Notes under the pieces: generated by a model
Told to the model about the DNA's origin: nothing
Seen by the model: the letters and a program-made list of their open reading frames with translations, nothing else
The model's database searches: none
Source: CAZYBU01 sp964645775
Lineage (GTDB): Bacteria; Spirochaetota; UBA4802; UBA5550
NCBI GenBank assembly: GCA_964645775.1
Contig: CAZYBU010000003.1
Location: 86,313-150,312 of the forward strand
Direction: 5' to 3'
Length of the DNA: 64,000 nucleotides
In this document: positions 1 to 8,211 of the stretch, in pieces
Numbering within the stretch: the first letter of the stretch is position 1
How the letters are laid out: each line of letters starts with the position of its first letter
Program-made: the position numbers and the translations under genes

Positions 1-228
1 CTTCATTTCAGCCAGGTCCATCCCCTTCCCGATGAATGGAAAAGCTTCCTGGAAAACCGAAAAGCCCTGCTCGCAGCGGAAGGGAACGCAACAGGGCAGT
101 TCGCACGCCACCTTGAGGCCCGCTACGAGATATTTTTTGATGATGTCTACCTGAAATACAACGGTCTTCCTTTTTCAGTGGAAGAGCTCTACCGGGAATT
201 CAGAGATTTTACGGGAGGAGACGCATAA
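1..228 (+). CDS. 2-oxoacid:ferredoxin oxidoreductase alpha subunit, C-terminal end (partial)
   Basis: The reading frame is open from the first base to a TAA at 226-228, giving the last 75 residues of a protein whose start lies outside the window. The string EGNATGQFARHLE matches the conserved NATGQ segment near the C-terminus of KorA-type alpha subunits. The KorB-type beta subunit begins on the very next base, so this is the alpha partner of a two-subunit enzyme that oxidises a 2-oxoacid (2-oxoglutarate or similar) with CoA and reduces ferredoxin in the cytoplasm. Which 2-oxoacid is used cannot be told from this fragment. Confidence 0.8.
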   Translation, partial: LHFSQVHPLPDEWKSFLENRKALLAAEGNATGQFARHLEARYEIFFDDVYLKYNGLPFSVEELYREFRDFTGGDA

Positions 229-1092
229 ATGAGTTCACAGTTTTTACGAGACTGCGATATAGCCTGGTGTCCCGGTTGCGGCAATTTTGGCATACGGACC
301 CTGATGAGTGATACACTGGATCATCTCGCACTGGACCAGGCCTCCATCGTTTTCGTTTCTGGTATCGGCCAGGCGGCAAAGGCTCCCCAGTATCTGAACG
401 TCCATTATTTCAACGGTCTCCATGGGAGAGCCCTTCCCGTGGCCACGGCCCTGAAGGCGAGTAACCCGAACCTCACGGTTATCGCTGAAAGCGGGGACGG
501 GGATATATACGGCGAAGGCGGAAACCACTTCATCCACACCATCCGTCGCAATCCTGATATTACGCTCATCGTGCATAACAACATGGTCTACGGACTGACC
601 AAGGGACAGGCTTCACCCACGAGCCAGGAAGGGTTCACAACACCGGTTCAGACCGGGGGCGTGAAATTACAGCCATTCAATCCTCTGGCCACCGCCCTTT
701 CCCTGGGCGTCACTTTCGCTGCCAGGACCTTCAGCGGTCACCAGGATGAGGCCCGATCGATCCTGGCCGAGGCCATAAGGCACCCCGGCTTCGCTCTGGT
801 GGACATCTTTCAGCCCTGCGTGACCTTCAATCACCGTAATACCTGGAAATGGTACCAGGATAACACATACTACCTGGACGATTCCCATGATCCATCGGAC
901 CTTGAGGCCGCTATGCGCGTGGCCCTGAAGGAAGATGATTATCCCCTCGGTGTCTTCTACCGGAACCCGGAGAGGGAAACCTTTGAGAGCGCCCTCTCCC
1001 CCTACCGGAAAGATACTGCTCCCCTCCATGAAAGGAGACGTGACATCCAGGATATCGATCGCCTTTATGATGAGATTCAGGGTAGGGCCTGA
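229..1092 (+). CDS. korB: 2-oxoacid:ferredoxin oxidoreductase beta subunit (KorB-like)
   Basis: 287 residues, the usual length of KorB. It binds thiamine diphosphate and a [4Fe-4S] cluster and, with the alpha subunit just upstream, converts a 2-oxoacid to an acyl-CoA. Cluster ligands are visible in the N-terminal CPGCGN (C14, C17), with a further Cys in QPCVTFN. The ThDP motif is GDGD at 89-92 followed by HNN at about 116-118. The ATG directly follows the TAA of the alpha gene, so translation is coupled, and GGGAGGAG lies just upstream inside that gene. The substrate is inferred; 2-oxoglutarate is most likely because the enzyme is two-subunit and lies next to a separate four-subunit POR. Confidence 0.85.
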   Translation: MSSQFLRDCDIAWCPGCGNFGIRTLMSDTLDHLALDQASIVFVSGIGQAAKAPQYLNVHYFNGLHGRALPVATALKASNPNLTVIAESGDGDIYGEGGNHFIHTIRRNPDITLIVHNNMVYGLTKGQASPTSQEGFTTPVQTGGVKLQPFNPLATALSLGVTFAARTFSGHQDEARSILAEAIRHPGFALVDIFQPCVTFNHRNTWKWYQDNTYYLDDSHDPSDLEAAMRVALKEDDYPLGVFYRNPERETFESALSPYRKDTAPLHERRRDIQDIDRLYDEIQGRA

Positions 1093-1189
1093 ATGTTTTT
1101 GAAAGGAACCAAATTTTAGAAAGCGTTAAGTTATTGCCAAAAGTTCCACTTATTATATGTATGCCCGGAAACCGGGTAAGGAGCGAAAA

Positions 1190-1765
1190 GTGGAACAGAA
1201 ATACCGGCAGGTTATCTGGTTTGGCAGGGGAGGACAGGGAGCCATAACGGCCAGTCAGATCACCGCGGAAGCGGCGCATAGGGACGGTTACCGGGGGGTA
1301 ACCACGGCCCCCTCCTTCGGGGCCGAGAGACGGGGCGCCCCCGTGGCCGCCTTTTTGAAGATGTCACCTGAAGCGGTGCGATCTTTCTCAGCCATAAGCC
1401 ATCCTGACGTCATCGTTATACTCGATTCAACCCTGGTTCCGGTCCTTAACATTGAAAAACGTTATGATCCGGAAACTACCGTTGTGGTCAACTCCCGCAA
1501 AAAGCCGAAGGACCTGAACCTGTCCCATTTTAATCGCGTGGCCGTGGCCGACATAACCACTGTCGCCCTGGAGGAAGGGCTTACCTATGGCGGCATGACT
1601 ATCCTGAATACACCCATTCTTGGGGCCTTCGTGCGAGCCACGGAGTATGTGACACTGGACTCCATTGCGAAGACCATAGATAACCGTTTTCCTTCCGCTG
1701 TGGCCGAGATGAATTTTCGTACGGCCAGCATAATATTTGACAGGACAGATATCCATGAGTACTGA
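1190..1765 (+). CDS. porG: pyruvate/2-ketoisovalerate:ferredoxin oxidoreductase gamma subunit
   Basis: About 191 residues. The N-terminal WFGRGGQGAITAS is the glycine-rich signature of the gamma domain of POR/VOR enzymes, which helps bind CoA. I place the start at GTG 1190 because AAGGAG sits at 1178-1183 with a 6-base spacer; an in-frame ATG at 1157 has no such site. It is first of four adjoining genes in the usual gamma-delta-alpha-beta order, overlapping the ferredoxin-like delta gene by 11 bases. The 97 bases upstream could hold a promoter, but no convincing -35/-10 pair is visible. Pyruvate and branched-chain 2-oxoacids cannot be told apart here. Confidence 0.88.
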   Translation: MEQKYRQVIWFGRGGQGAITASQITAEAAHRDGYRGVTTAPSFGAERRGAPVAAFLKMSPEAVRSFSAISHPDVIVILDSTLVPVLNIEKRYDPETTVVVNSRKKPKDLNLSHFNRVAVADITTVALEEGLTYGGMTILNTPILGAFVRATEYVTLDSIAKTIDNRFPSAVAEMNFRTASIIFDRTDIHEY

Positions 1766-2051
1766 TACAAAACGCCTCCCACGAAAACGGATTACCGCGT
1801 CATCCACTCCTTCCCGGGGTGAAGCCGGAAGCACCGGTGACTGGAGGGTTCGCTACCCGGTCATCGATAACGAAAAATGCACTCCGGCCCGTACCGGGAA
1901 AGAATCGTGCTTCGCGTGCTGGGCTCTCTGTCCCGAGGTGGTCATCTCCCGGACCATACCCCTGAACATCGACCTGAAATACTGCAAGGGCTGCGCCATC
2001 TGCGCGGAAGAATGCCCCGTGGACGCAATTACCATGATCGGGGAGGAATGA
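1755..2051 (+). CDS. porD: 2-oxoacid:ferredoxin oxidoreductase delta subunit (2[4Fe-4S] ferredoxin-like)
   Basis: 98 residues from ATG 1755, inside the 3' end of porG. It carries two cysteine clusters typical of bacterial-type ferredoxins, SCFACWALCPE and YCKGCAICAEECP. They move electrons from the catalytic subunits to free ferredoxin. The first 40 residues are basic and poorly conserved, as is common in PorD. porA starts 5 bases after its stop, so the four subunits are probably made from one transcript. Confidence 0.9.
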   Translation: MSTDTKRLPRKRITASSTPSRGEAGSTGDWRVRYPVIDNEKCTPARTGKESCFACWALCPEVVISRTIPLNIDLKYCKGCAICAEECPVDAITMIGEE

Positions 2052-2055
2052 TACC

Positions 2056-3303
2056 ATGAATAGAAGCGCATCAACACAGGTCCAGATACTAACAGGAAAC
2101 CACGCTGTGGCTTACGCGGTTAAGGCCTGCGATGTAGATGTCATATCCGCCTATCCCATAACCCCCCAATCTCCCGTGGTTGAGAAACTTATTCACTTCG
2201 TTGATGACGGGGAACTCGACTCTCAGTTCGTAACCGTGGAGAGCGAGCACAGCGCCATAACAGTCTGCATATCCGCCTCGGCCGTGGGGGCCCGGGTCTT
2301 CACGGCCAGCTGCGCCAACGGCCTTGGACTTATGCACGAAATGCTTCACTGGGCCGCCGGGAGCCGCCTCCCCCTGGTCATGGCAATCCCGAACCGGGCC
2401 ATGGCCGCTCCCTGGAGCATCCTCAATGATCAGCAGGACAGCATATCCCAGAGAGATACCGGCTGGCTCCAGATCTACTGCCGCAATAACCAGGAAGTCT
2501 ACGACAGCATCATACAGGCCTACCGTATAGCCGAGGAGATTATGGCGCCGGTCATGGTCTGCTATGACGGTTACATCCTCTCTCATACAATGATGCCGGT
2601 TGAGATGATAGAAGAGAAACAGGTTCACGATTACCTTCCTCCCTACAAACCTCATACGATACTTGATCCCGAACAGCCGATGAACATCAATCCCGTTACC
2701 CTGGCCGAACCGAGGGAGAACGCGGAAGGAGACCTCTGTCCGGGATACATGGATCTCCGTCACGGCCTTCAGGAGGCGCATCTGGAGGCCCTCGATACCG
2801 TTCCCCGCGCGGGAAGAGAATTCGCTTCCCGTTTCGGACGAGAATACGGTCTCCTGGACACGTACCGGCTGGATGGAGCCGAGCTGGTTATTGTCTCCAT
2901 GGGAAGCCTGGCCAGCGAGGCCCAGGACGCGGTTGATATCCTTCGTGATGAGGGACTCGCCGTGGGCATCCTGCATGTGAGGCTCTACCGCCCTTTCCCG
3001 GCAAAGGAGGTCACCCGTACTCTGGCTGAATCGGGTTGCCGGGGTATTGCCGTCATGGAAAAGAACATAAGCTACGGATACGAGGGGGCCCTGGCCACCG
3101 ACCTGAAGGCGGCCCTCTTCGATTACGGCCCCTCCCTGTTCGCACATTCCTATATCATGGGTCTGGGAGGACGGAACATCTCAACGGAGGACGTGGTGGA
3201 GACGGCCCGGAAGAGCTGGCGCTACCTGAATATACCCGAAGGCTCACAAAGAAAGGAAACAGAATGGATCAACTGCTGTGACGCCTGGAGGGAGACGAAA
3301 TGA
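2056..3303 (+). CDS. porA: 2-oxoacid:ferredoxin oxidoreductase alpha subunit
   Basis: 415 residues, close to the roughly 390-400 expected for PorA/VorA. The N-terminal domain has the family patterns AYPITPQSPVVEKL and VESEHSAI. The second contains ASCANGLGLMHEML, and the C-terminal domain (about 260-390) has the transketolase-C fold region LVIVSMGS. It forms the catalytic core with PorB, converting pyruvate (or a branched 2-oxoacid), CoA and oxidised ferredoxin to acyl-CoA, CO2 and reduced ferredoxin. It overlaps porB by ATGA. The reduced ferredoxin could feed the Rnf complex encoded at 37.5-41.9 kb. Confidence 0.92.
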   Translation: MNRSASTQVQILTGNHAVAYAVKACDVDVISAYPITPQSPVVEKLIHFVDDGELDSQFVTVESEHSAITVCISASAVGARVFTASCANGLGLMHEMLHWAAGSRLPLVMAIPNRAMAAPWSILNDQQDSISQRDTGWLQIYCRNNQEVYDSIIQAYRIAEEIMAPVMVCYDGYILSHTMMPVEMIEEKQVHDYLPPYKPHTILDPEQPMNINPVTLAEPRENAEGDLCPGYMDLRHGLQEAHLEALDTVPRAGREFASRFGREYGLLDTYRLDGAELVIVSMGSLASEAQDAVDILRDEGLAVGILHVRLYRPFPAKEVTRTLAESGCRGIAVMEKNISYGYEGALATDLKAALFDYGPSLFAHSYIMGLGGRNISTEDVVETARKSWRYLNIPEGSQRKETEWINCCDAWRETK

Positions 3304-4205
3304 ACGCTCGAACCACGAACCTTACCCTTCCGGAAGAAGAACTGGTACATCCCGGCAACCGTGCATGCGTGGGCTGTTCCCTCTCTCTGGCCTACCGTCA
3401 CGGCCTCAAGGCCCTGGGGAAAGACACGCTGCTGACCGTGCCGGCCAGTTGCCTCACGGTACTCCAGGGAATGTACCCGGTATCTTCCATGGAGGTCCCC
3501 TGCCTGAACACGGCCTTCGAAACCACGGCCGCCTCCGCTTCCGGCATGCGGGCCGCCCTGGACGCCCTGGGAAAAGAGGACACCACGGTAGTAGCCTGGG
3601 CCGGGGACGGAGGAACCTCCGATATCGGCATCCAGGCCCTTTCCGGTGCGGCCGAAAGGAACACTGATTTTATCTATGTCTGCTATGACAACGAAGGATA
3701 CATGAATACCGGAACCCAGCGTTCCGGGAGCACCCCCTACGGGGCGGAAACAACAACCACCATCTCCGGGAAAACCGAACCGAAAAAGGACATGCCGGCC
3801 ATCATGGCGGCCCACGGCATACCTTACGTGGCCACCACATGCCCATCCTGGCCGGGAGAGCTCTACGACATCTTCAAGCGAGCGAAGGAGATGAAGGGAA
3901 CCCGCTACATTCACATACTGATCCCCTGCCCTCCCGGCTGGGGATACGACTCCGCCCTCACCATCAGGATGGGAAAGGAAGCCGTGGCCTGCGGCATATT
4001 CGATCTCTTTGAAACTATTGACGGAGAGCGGAGCTTCTACGGGATGACGAAGCAGATCCTTGACGGGAAGCGTACCCGGCAGCCGGTGGAACCGTACATC
4101 CGTTCCCAGAAGAGATACCACGGCATCACGGAAGAACGTCTCGCCGAGATACAGGCGGCTGTAGATAAAAAGTGGGCCAGGTACGAGAAAGAGTATTCCC
4201 TATAG
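3300..4205 (+). CDS. porB: 2-oxoacid:ferredoxin oxidoreductase beta subunit
   Basis: 301 residues. It binds ThDP and one [4Fe-4S] cluster. The N-terminal ACVGCSLSLAYRHGLKAL gives two cluster cysteines, and AWAGDGGTSDIG followed by YVCYDNEGYMNTGTQRSG is the ThDP site with the PorB-type MNTGxQRS string. That string favours the pyruvate or ketoisovalerate family over the 2-oxoglutarate family. It is last in the porGDAB run and ends tail to tail with a reverse-strand thioesterase, the two stop codons directly abutting at 4205/4206. No separate terminator is visible between them. Confidence 0.92.
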   Translation: MNARTTNLTLPEEELVHPGNRACVGCSLSLAYRHGLKALGKDTLLTVPASCLTVLQGMYPVSSMEVPCLNTAFETTAASASGMRAALDALGKEDTTVVAWAGDGGTSDIGIQALSGAAERNTDFIYVCYDNEGYMNTGTQRSGSTPYGAETTTTISGKTEPKKDMPAIMAAHGIPYVATTCPSWPGELYDIFKRAKEMKGTRYIHILIPCPPGWGYDSALTIRMGKEAVACGIFDLFETIDGERSFYGMTKQILDGKRTRQPVEPYIRSQKRYHGITEERLAEIQAAVDKKWARYEKEYSL

Positions 4206-4628
4206 TTATCGGTCCATGATCATCATGGTGAGGCGGGAAACGCAGACCGGGCGCTCCTTTCCATCGGTAATCCGGATATCCCAGACATGGGTTCTGCCTC
4301 CAATATGAATGGGGCGGACGACTCCCTTAACCGTTCCCTCCCGCGCGGCACGCAGATGGTTGGCGTTTATCTCCAGACCCACCCCACTCTGAGCAGAAAG
4401 GTCTATGATAAGATGAGTGGCAATGCTTCCCAGGGTCTCGGCCAGGGTCACGGATGCCCCTCCATGCAGGATACCGAAGGGCTGGACCGTCCGGTGGTCA
4501 ACCGGCATCTCTGCGGTAAGATAATCCTCTCCCACCTCGATTATACGGATATCCAGGTGTTCCACCATGGTATTCTTTGAAAGACGGTTCGCTTCTTCCA
4601 CAGTCGGCATGGTTCTCCATAAGGCCAT
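4206..4628 (-). CDS. PaaI/YbdB-family hotdog acyl-CoA thioesterase
   Basis: 140 residues of the hotdog fold. The diagnostic HGGASVTLAETLGS (substrate-binding loop plus catalytic Glu) and the central FGILHGG turn match the MenI/EntH/PaaI group, which hydrolyses aromatic or beta-keto acyl-CoA thioesters in the cytoplasm. I start at ATG 4628 because AGGAG lies 7 bases upstream; a longer start at 4661 lacks a site. It is convergent with porB. The natural substrate cannot be assigned, although an acyl-CoA housekeeping role fits the neighbouring acyl-CoA-producing enzymes. Confidence 0.85.
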   Translation of the reverse strand: MALWRTMPTVEEANRLSKNTMVEHLDIRIIEVGEDYLTAEMPVDHRTVQPFGILHGGASVTLAETLGSIATHLIIDLSAQSGVGLEINANHLRAAREGTVKGVVRPIHIGGRTHVWDIRITDGKERPVCVSRLTMMIMDR

Positions 4629-4698
4629 TTTTCTTCTCCTGAAGCTGTTCTCCTGGAACACATTATGCTTAGAACTACATTTTTTCCAGCATAAAGCG

Positions 4699-4727
4699 AA
4701 AAAACGGTTTAACAGATCAGAACCGTT
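4699..4727 (-). terminator. rho-independent terminator of the 4736-5185 gene
   Basis: On the minus strand the arms AACGGTT and AACCGTT (4703-4709 with 4721-4727) enclose an 11-base loop and are followed by a run of six T (4699-4704). It sits 9 bases after the stop of the minus-strand membrane-protein gene. Confidence 0.7.
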
Positions 4728-4735
4728 GGGTCGCC

Positions 4736-5185
4736 TTATTCCAGAATGATGAGGAGCCAGTAGCCGATCAGGTAGAAAGCGACAAGGGAACCGATAACTA
4801 TCCGGGGAATAGTACGCACGGTATTTCCGGTTACCACAAAATAGAGGGTTTTGAAACAGTCCCCGGCCAGCATACTGGAGAAGAAGNNNNNNNNNNCTGA
4901 GAAAAGTGTGGCCAGGATAATCCCGTGGGCCCCGATATTGAAGAAGACAAAGATCATGGCAAATATTTCATGATCGATGTAGCGGTCCACGATGGCCAGG
5001 AGAAGCCCCAGGAGCAATAGTGTGAGGATACCGGCCTGCAGGGCAGCAGACCCCCGGGGCGCCTGGAAGGCCCCCTTCTGTATAATGAAGACCAGGCAAA
5101 CCAGTGCCGCCAGGAAGGCGAACGTCTTGAGAACAGTTTCAAAAACAGCCAGGGGATGCATCGGTGCCAGATGCCAGATTCTCAT
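4736..5185 (-). CDS. uncharacterised integral membrane protein, interrupted by an assembly gap
   Basis: About 149 residues with four or more hydrophobic segments, beginning MRIWHLAPMHPL. I prefer ATG 5185, preceded by GGAGG four bases upstream, to a GTG at 5218. Ten N at 4887-4896 fall in the third membrane segment. The frame happens to continue across them, but the true number of missing bases is unknown, so the middle of the protein is uncertain. I do not recognise the family. Confidence 0.65.
   Translation of the reverse strand: MRIWHLAPMHPLAVFETVLKTFAFLAALVCLVFIIQKGAFQAPRGSAALQAGILTLLLLGLLLAIVDRYIDHEIFAMIFVFFNIGAHGIILATLFSXXXXFFSSMLAGDCFKTLYFVVTGNTVRTIPRIVIGSLVAFYLIGYWLLIILE
4887..4896. 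other. assembly gap (10 N)
   Basis: Ten undetermined bases inside a membrane-protein gene. Ten is probably a placeholder length rather than a measured one. Confidence 0.99.
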
Positions 5186-5409
5186 AATACCTCCGGGGAG
5201 AGGAATAACTGCCTTCACTTACTGTCTATCAGTTAAGTAAGACTCACAGCCACCACTTTTTTGTAACCTGACTCAATATGTATTCCTTAACTTTAATAAT
5301 TGCCATACATTAACTTTGATAACCCCGCCGCCGAAGGCGGCCGGTATTTGTTTGCACGCAAAAGCGGCATCAGGAACAATTACTGAACCTGACTCCCGTT
5401 TTCTTGTTC

Positions 5410-5437
5410 TTGACGAACCTGTGGCTCTGTTTACAAA
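5410..5437 (+). promoter_or_regulatory. putative sigma-70 promoter of the FKBP gene
   Basis: TTGACG at 5410-5415, a 16-base spacer and TACAAA at 5432-5437 lie about 30 bases before the start at 5467. The rest of 5219-5409 holds only a GC-rich hairpin (GCCGCC-GAA-GGCGGC, 5327-5341) and no gene. Confidence 0.5.
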
Positions 5438-5466
5438 TGGTGTAGATATCTGATATGGAGAAATGT

Positions 5467-6147
5467 ATGAAACGAAACCTGACAATCCTTCTATCGCTCG
5501 TTATGGCCGTCACAATTTTCGCCTGTGACAATTCGTCACTGGAGAGCGACAAGGAAAAATACAGCTACGCCCTGGGCCGCAGGGTGGGAGAGCAGGTCAA
5601 GAACGACGGAGTAACTCTGGACCTGGACGCCTTTACCCTCGCCATGAAAGACGTCATGAATGAAGAAGAATCCCGACTGAGCCAGGAAGAGATACAGAAG
5701 GCCTTCATGACCATGAGCCAGGAGCTGCGGCAAAAGCAGAACGCGGAAATAAAAAAAGAACTTGAGAAGAGCAACGCGTTTCTTGAGGAGAACCTGGAAA
5801 AAGAGGGCGTAAAGGTGACCTCCAGCGGCCTGCAGTACAAGGTCCTCAAGGAAGGAACCGGAAGAACCCCGGATGAAAAAGACCAGGTCACTGTTCATTA
5901 CAAGGGCACCCTCGCGGACGGGACCGTCTTTGACAGCTCCTATAAGCGAGGCGAGCCGGTTACCTTCCCCCTTAACCAGGTTATTCCCGGATGGACCGAG
6001 GGTGTTCAGCTCATGAAGAAAGGCGCCAAATACCGTTTTTTTATACCTCCCACCCTCGGTTACGGAGAACGTGGAAACAGGGAGATACCGGGTAACGCGG
6101 TACTAATATTCGACATTGAGCTCCTTGATTACAAGAAACAGGGCTGA
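5467..6147 (+). CDS. fkpA: FKBP-type peptidyl-prolyl isomerase lipoprotein (FkpA/Mip-like)
   Basis: 226 residues. The start is ATG 5467 with GGAG six bases upstream; the ATG at 5455 overlaps that site. Residues 1-22 form a lipoprotein signal with lipobox TIFAC. Residues about 25-110 are the helical FKBP_N dimerisation domain (KYSYALGRRVGEQVKNDG). Residues 125-225 are the FKBP domain, with the active-site strings VTVHYKGTLADGTVFDSS, VIPGWTEGVQLM and LGYGERG. It assists folding by cis-trans isomerisation of prolyl bonds in the periplasm, anchored to a membrane. It has its own promoter-like sequence. Confidence 0.92.
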   Translation: MKRNLTILLSLVMAVTIFACDNSSLESDKEKYSYALGRRVGEQVKNDGVTLDLDAFTLAMKDVMNEEESRLSQEEIQKAFMTMSQELRQKQNAEIKKELEKSNAFLEENLEKEGVKVTSSGLQYKVLKEGTGRTPDEKDQVTVHYKGTLADGTVFDSSYKRGEPVTFPLNQVIPGWTEGVQLMKKGAKYRFFIPPTLGYGERGNREIPGNAVLIFDIELLDYKKQG

Positions 6148-6170
6148 TCATGAACTGACCGGACAGGAAA

Positions 6171-6500
6171 ATGAGGCATCAGGAACCAGATTATCCGGCC
6201 TTCTTTGACGTTGACCGCACCGTTCTTGAGGTCAACAGCGGGAACGAGATGGTCCGCGCCTCCCTGCCCGAAGGTCTTATCGGTATCCAGCAGCTCCTGG
6301 AAGCGCTTCTTATCACGTTGCTGTTCCGATTCAGGCTTCTTAGCGCGGAAAGGACCATCAACCGTCTGGTCTCCTGGTTCCGGGGACGGAAGGAGAAGAT
6401 GCTCCATGACTTCGCGGAGCGTCTGTTCCATTCCCGGCTCAAGGGGACCATCCGCGAGGAGGCCCACCACAGAGGATGGGAGGTAGTCCGGTGGGATTGA
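6171..6500 (+). pseudogene. truncated HAD-superfamily IB hydrolase (N-terminal half only)
   Basis: 109 residues that open with motif I of the HAD phosphatases, FFDVDRTVLEVNSGNEMV, and continue with the helical cap expected of the SerB-like IB subfamily (normally about 200-220 residues). The frame stops just after KGTIREEA, where motif II should follow, so motifs II-IV are missing. HAD-IB domains are sometimes fused to the PlsC-type acyltransferase that follows here in another frame. It is therefore either a decayed partner or a short cap-only protein. A weak AGGA precedes the ATG. Confidence 0.55.
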
Positions 6501-7255
6501 TCGGATCAGGTCTACTTTCGTTTTCACGCTTCCTTTATGTTGTATACGCCACTCTCGCCATGTACCTGGTCCTCATCCCATGGACCGCTGTCATGACCTT
6601 CCTGGAGCTTTTATTTGCTTCATTACATATACGACCAGGTACCTGGTTTATCGCAAAGTTATGGTCCACCGGAATCTTTTTCATGCTGGGCCACAGGATA
6701 CACGTCATTAACAGGGAGTACCTTGATAAGAATAAAAACTACCTGCTGGTCCTGAACCACACCAGCATGTTCGACTTTCCGGCCCTCATGGCTGTCTTTC
6801 CCCTGGTATCGTGGCTGGGCAGGGACAACCTTCTGAAGATACCCGTTTTCGGGACCATGCTCAAGACCATCGATTATATCGCCATCTACCCCGGGGACGT
6901 TGAGCGTTCCAAACAGTCGATCCAGGAGGCCATTGATAAAAGCAGAAGGATACATATCGCCATATTCCCGGAAGGGACGCGGACCCTGGACGGGAACATC
7001 AAGGAATTCCGCAGGGGGTTCACCTACATCATCCGGGGAACGGACCTGGATGTTCTTCCCATCACACTTAACGGGCTCTTTTCCTGGAAGCCGAAGTACC
7101 GGAAATACCTTGCCCCCATGGAGAAAGTTCGCATGGTCTTCCATCCCGTGCAGAAAAACGAAAAACTGAGAAGCATGTCCAATGAAAAGATGGCCTCCTG
7201 GATGAAGGGAATCATCGAATCGGGTCTGCTCACCGGGAGAAAAACGGATGAATGA
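6491..7255 (+). CDS. plsC: 1-acyl-sn-glycerol-3-phosphate acyltransferase (PlsC family)
   Basis: About 254 residues. The N-terminal membrane helix (YVVYATLAMYLVLIPWTAVM) precedes the acyltransferase motifs: block I NHTSMFD (HX4D), block II around YIAIYPGDVERS, block III FPEGTR and block IV VLPITL. It acylates lysophosphatidic acid to phosphatidic acid at the inner membrane. GTG 6491 is preferred because GGGAGG lies 7 bases upstream; ATG 6476 is an alternative. It overlaps the HAD fragment and the next lipid-kinase-like gene (8 bases), so the group is probably one phospholipid transcript. Confidence 0.88.
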   Translation: MGLIGSGLLSFSRFLYVVYATLAMYLVLIPWTAVMTFLELLFASLHIRPGTWFIAKLWSTGIFFMLGHRIHVINREYLDKNKNYLLVLNHTSMFDFPALMAVFPLVSWLGRDNLLKIPVFGTMLKTIDYIAIYPGDVERSKQSIQEAIDKSRRIHIAIFPEGTRTLDGNIKEFRRGFTYIIRGTDLDVLPITLNGLFSWKPKYRKYLAPMEKVRMVFHPVQKNEKLRSMSNEKMASWMKGIIESGLLTGRKTDE

Positions 7256-8198
7256 AAAATGGTCCTTTATCGTGAACCCCATCGCGGGAGACGGGTTCGC
7301 CGGGGATATAGCCGATGAGATCCCCCACCGCTGCAGGGAGAAGAAGATCGAATGCGAGGTTATCTTTACTGAACGGAAGCGGCAGGCATCCTTGCTGGCC
7401 CGGGACTGCGCGGACCGGGGGTTCACGCACGTCATTGCCGTGGGAGGAGACGGGACCATAAACGAGGCGGCCCAGGGAGTCATCGGTCATTCCTCGGTCA
7501 TATTCGGGACCGTGGCCGCCGGCACCGGTAATGATCTCATCCAGATCATGGGATACGACGACAGATTCACGGATGATGACTGGGAGATTCTCTTCGAAGG
7601 GAACAACACTCCCATGGACGTGGGATACTGCAACGGGAACCATTTCCTGAACGGGATGGGCCTGGGATACGACGCCCAGGTAGCGGCGGCCAATTACACG
7701 GAGGACGAGGCCCACGAGGTGAAAAGGGGGAACAAGACCAAGTACGTATGGCACATCGTAAAGACCCTTGTCTTCTACAGGGCTAAGCCGATGTGGGTCG
7801 ACGCCCGGGATGAAAGGTACCGTACGACCTGTTTCATGAATACGGTCTCCATAGGCCGCCGGTTCGCGGGAGGGTTCTTTGTCACCCCCAGGGCCTGGGC
7901 CGATGACGGTCTCCTGGATATATGCAACGTGAAGGGGATCGGGTTCTTCGAAAGATTCTGGGTCCTCTCCAAAATACCCTCCGGGACCCACACTGAGATG
8001 AAGAGCATCAACTACTACCAGACCCACGAACTGCGGCTGGAGTTTGACGAAGTTGTGCCTTACCATCTCGACGGGGAACTCTACTTCGATTCTAAATTTG
8101 ACATCAGAGTTCTGCCTGAGGCTCTGCGGATGATCTACAATCCGTACGGGGACCACTACTTTTCCAGGGTCCCGGGAAACGTTAAAAGGAAACCCTGA
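7248..8198 (+). CDS. diacylglycerol kinase-family lipid kinase (DgkB/YegS-like)
   Basis: 316 residues. The N-terminal nucleotide-binding domain has VNPIAGDG, the GGDGTINEA loop and GTGND, all hallmarks of the DAGK catalytic family. The C-terminal beta-rich half carries the LDGEL string typical of YegS/DgkB. It phosphorylates a lipid such as diacylglycerol with ATP at the membrane, which would supply phosphatidic acid beside PlsC. It overlaps the end of plsC by 8 bases. The actual lipid substrate is inferred. Confidence 0.88.
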   Translation: MNEKWSFIVNPIAGDGFAGDIADEIPHRCREKKIECEVIFTERKRQASLLARDCADRGFTHVIAVGGDGTINEAAQGVIGHSSVIFGTVAAGTGNDLIQIMGYDDRFTDDDWEILFEGNNTPMDVGYCNGNHFLNGMGLGYDAQVAAANYTEDEAHEVKRGNKTKYVWHIVKTLVFYRAKPMWVDARDERYRTTCFMNTVSIGRRFAGGFFVTPRAWADDGLLDICNVKGIGFFERFWVLSKIPSGTHTEMKSINYYQTHELRLEFDEVVPYHLDGELYFDSKFDIRVLPEALRMIYNPYGDHYFSRVPGNVKRKP

Positions 8199-8211
8199 AT
8201 CCCGGTAACTG

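Noticed and set aside
1093..1189. Promoter between korB and porG (TTGCCA at 1134)
   Set aside because: No -10 hexamer at a proper distance.
2089..3147. Long antisense frame opposite porA (352 codons)
   Set aside because: It is a shadow of the GC-biased codon positions of porA; no family pattern or ribosome site.
4202..4212. Partial match ATAGTTATCGG at the porB/thioesterase junction
   Set aside because: Only 11 of 14 bases match and palindromy is lost on one side; it is noted with the coding-region copy but not called a repeat.
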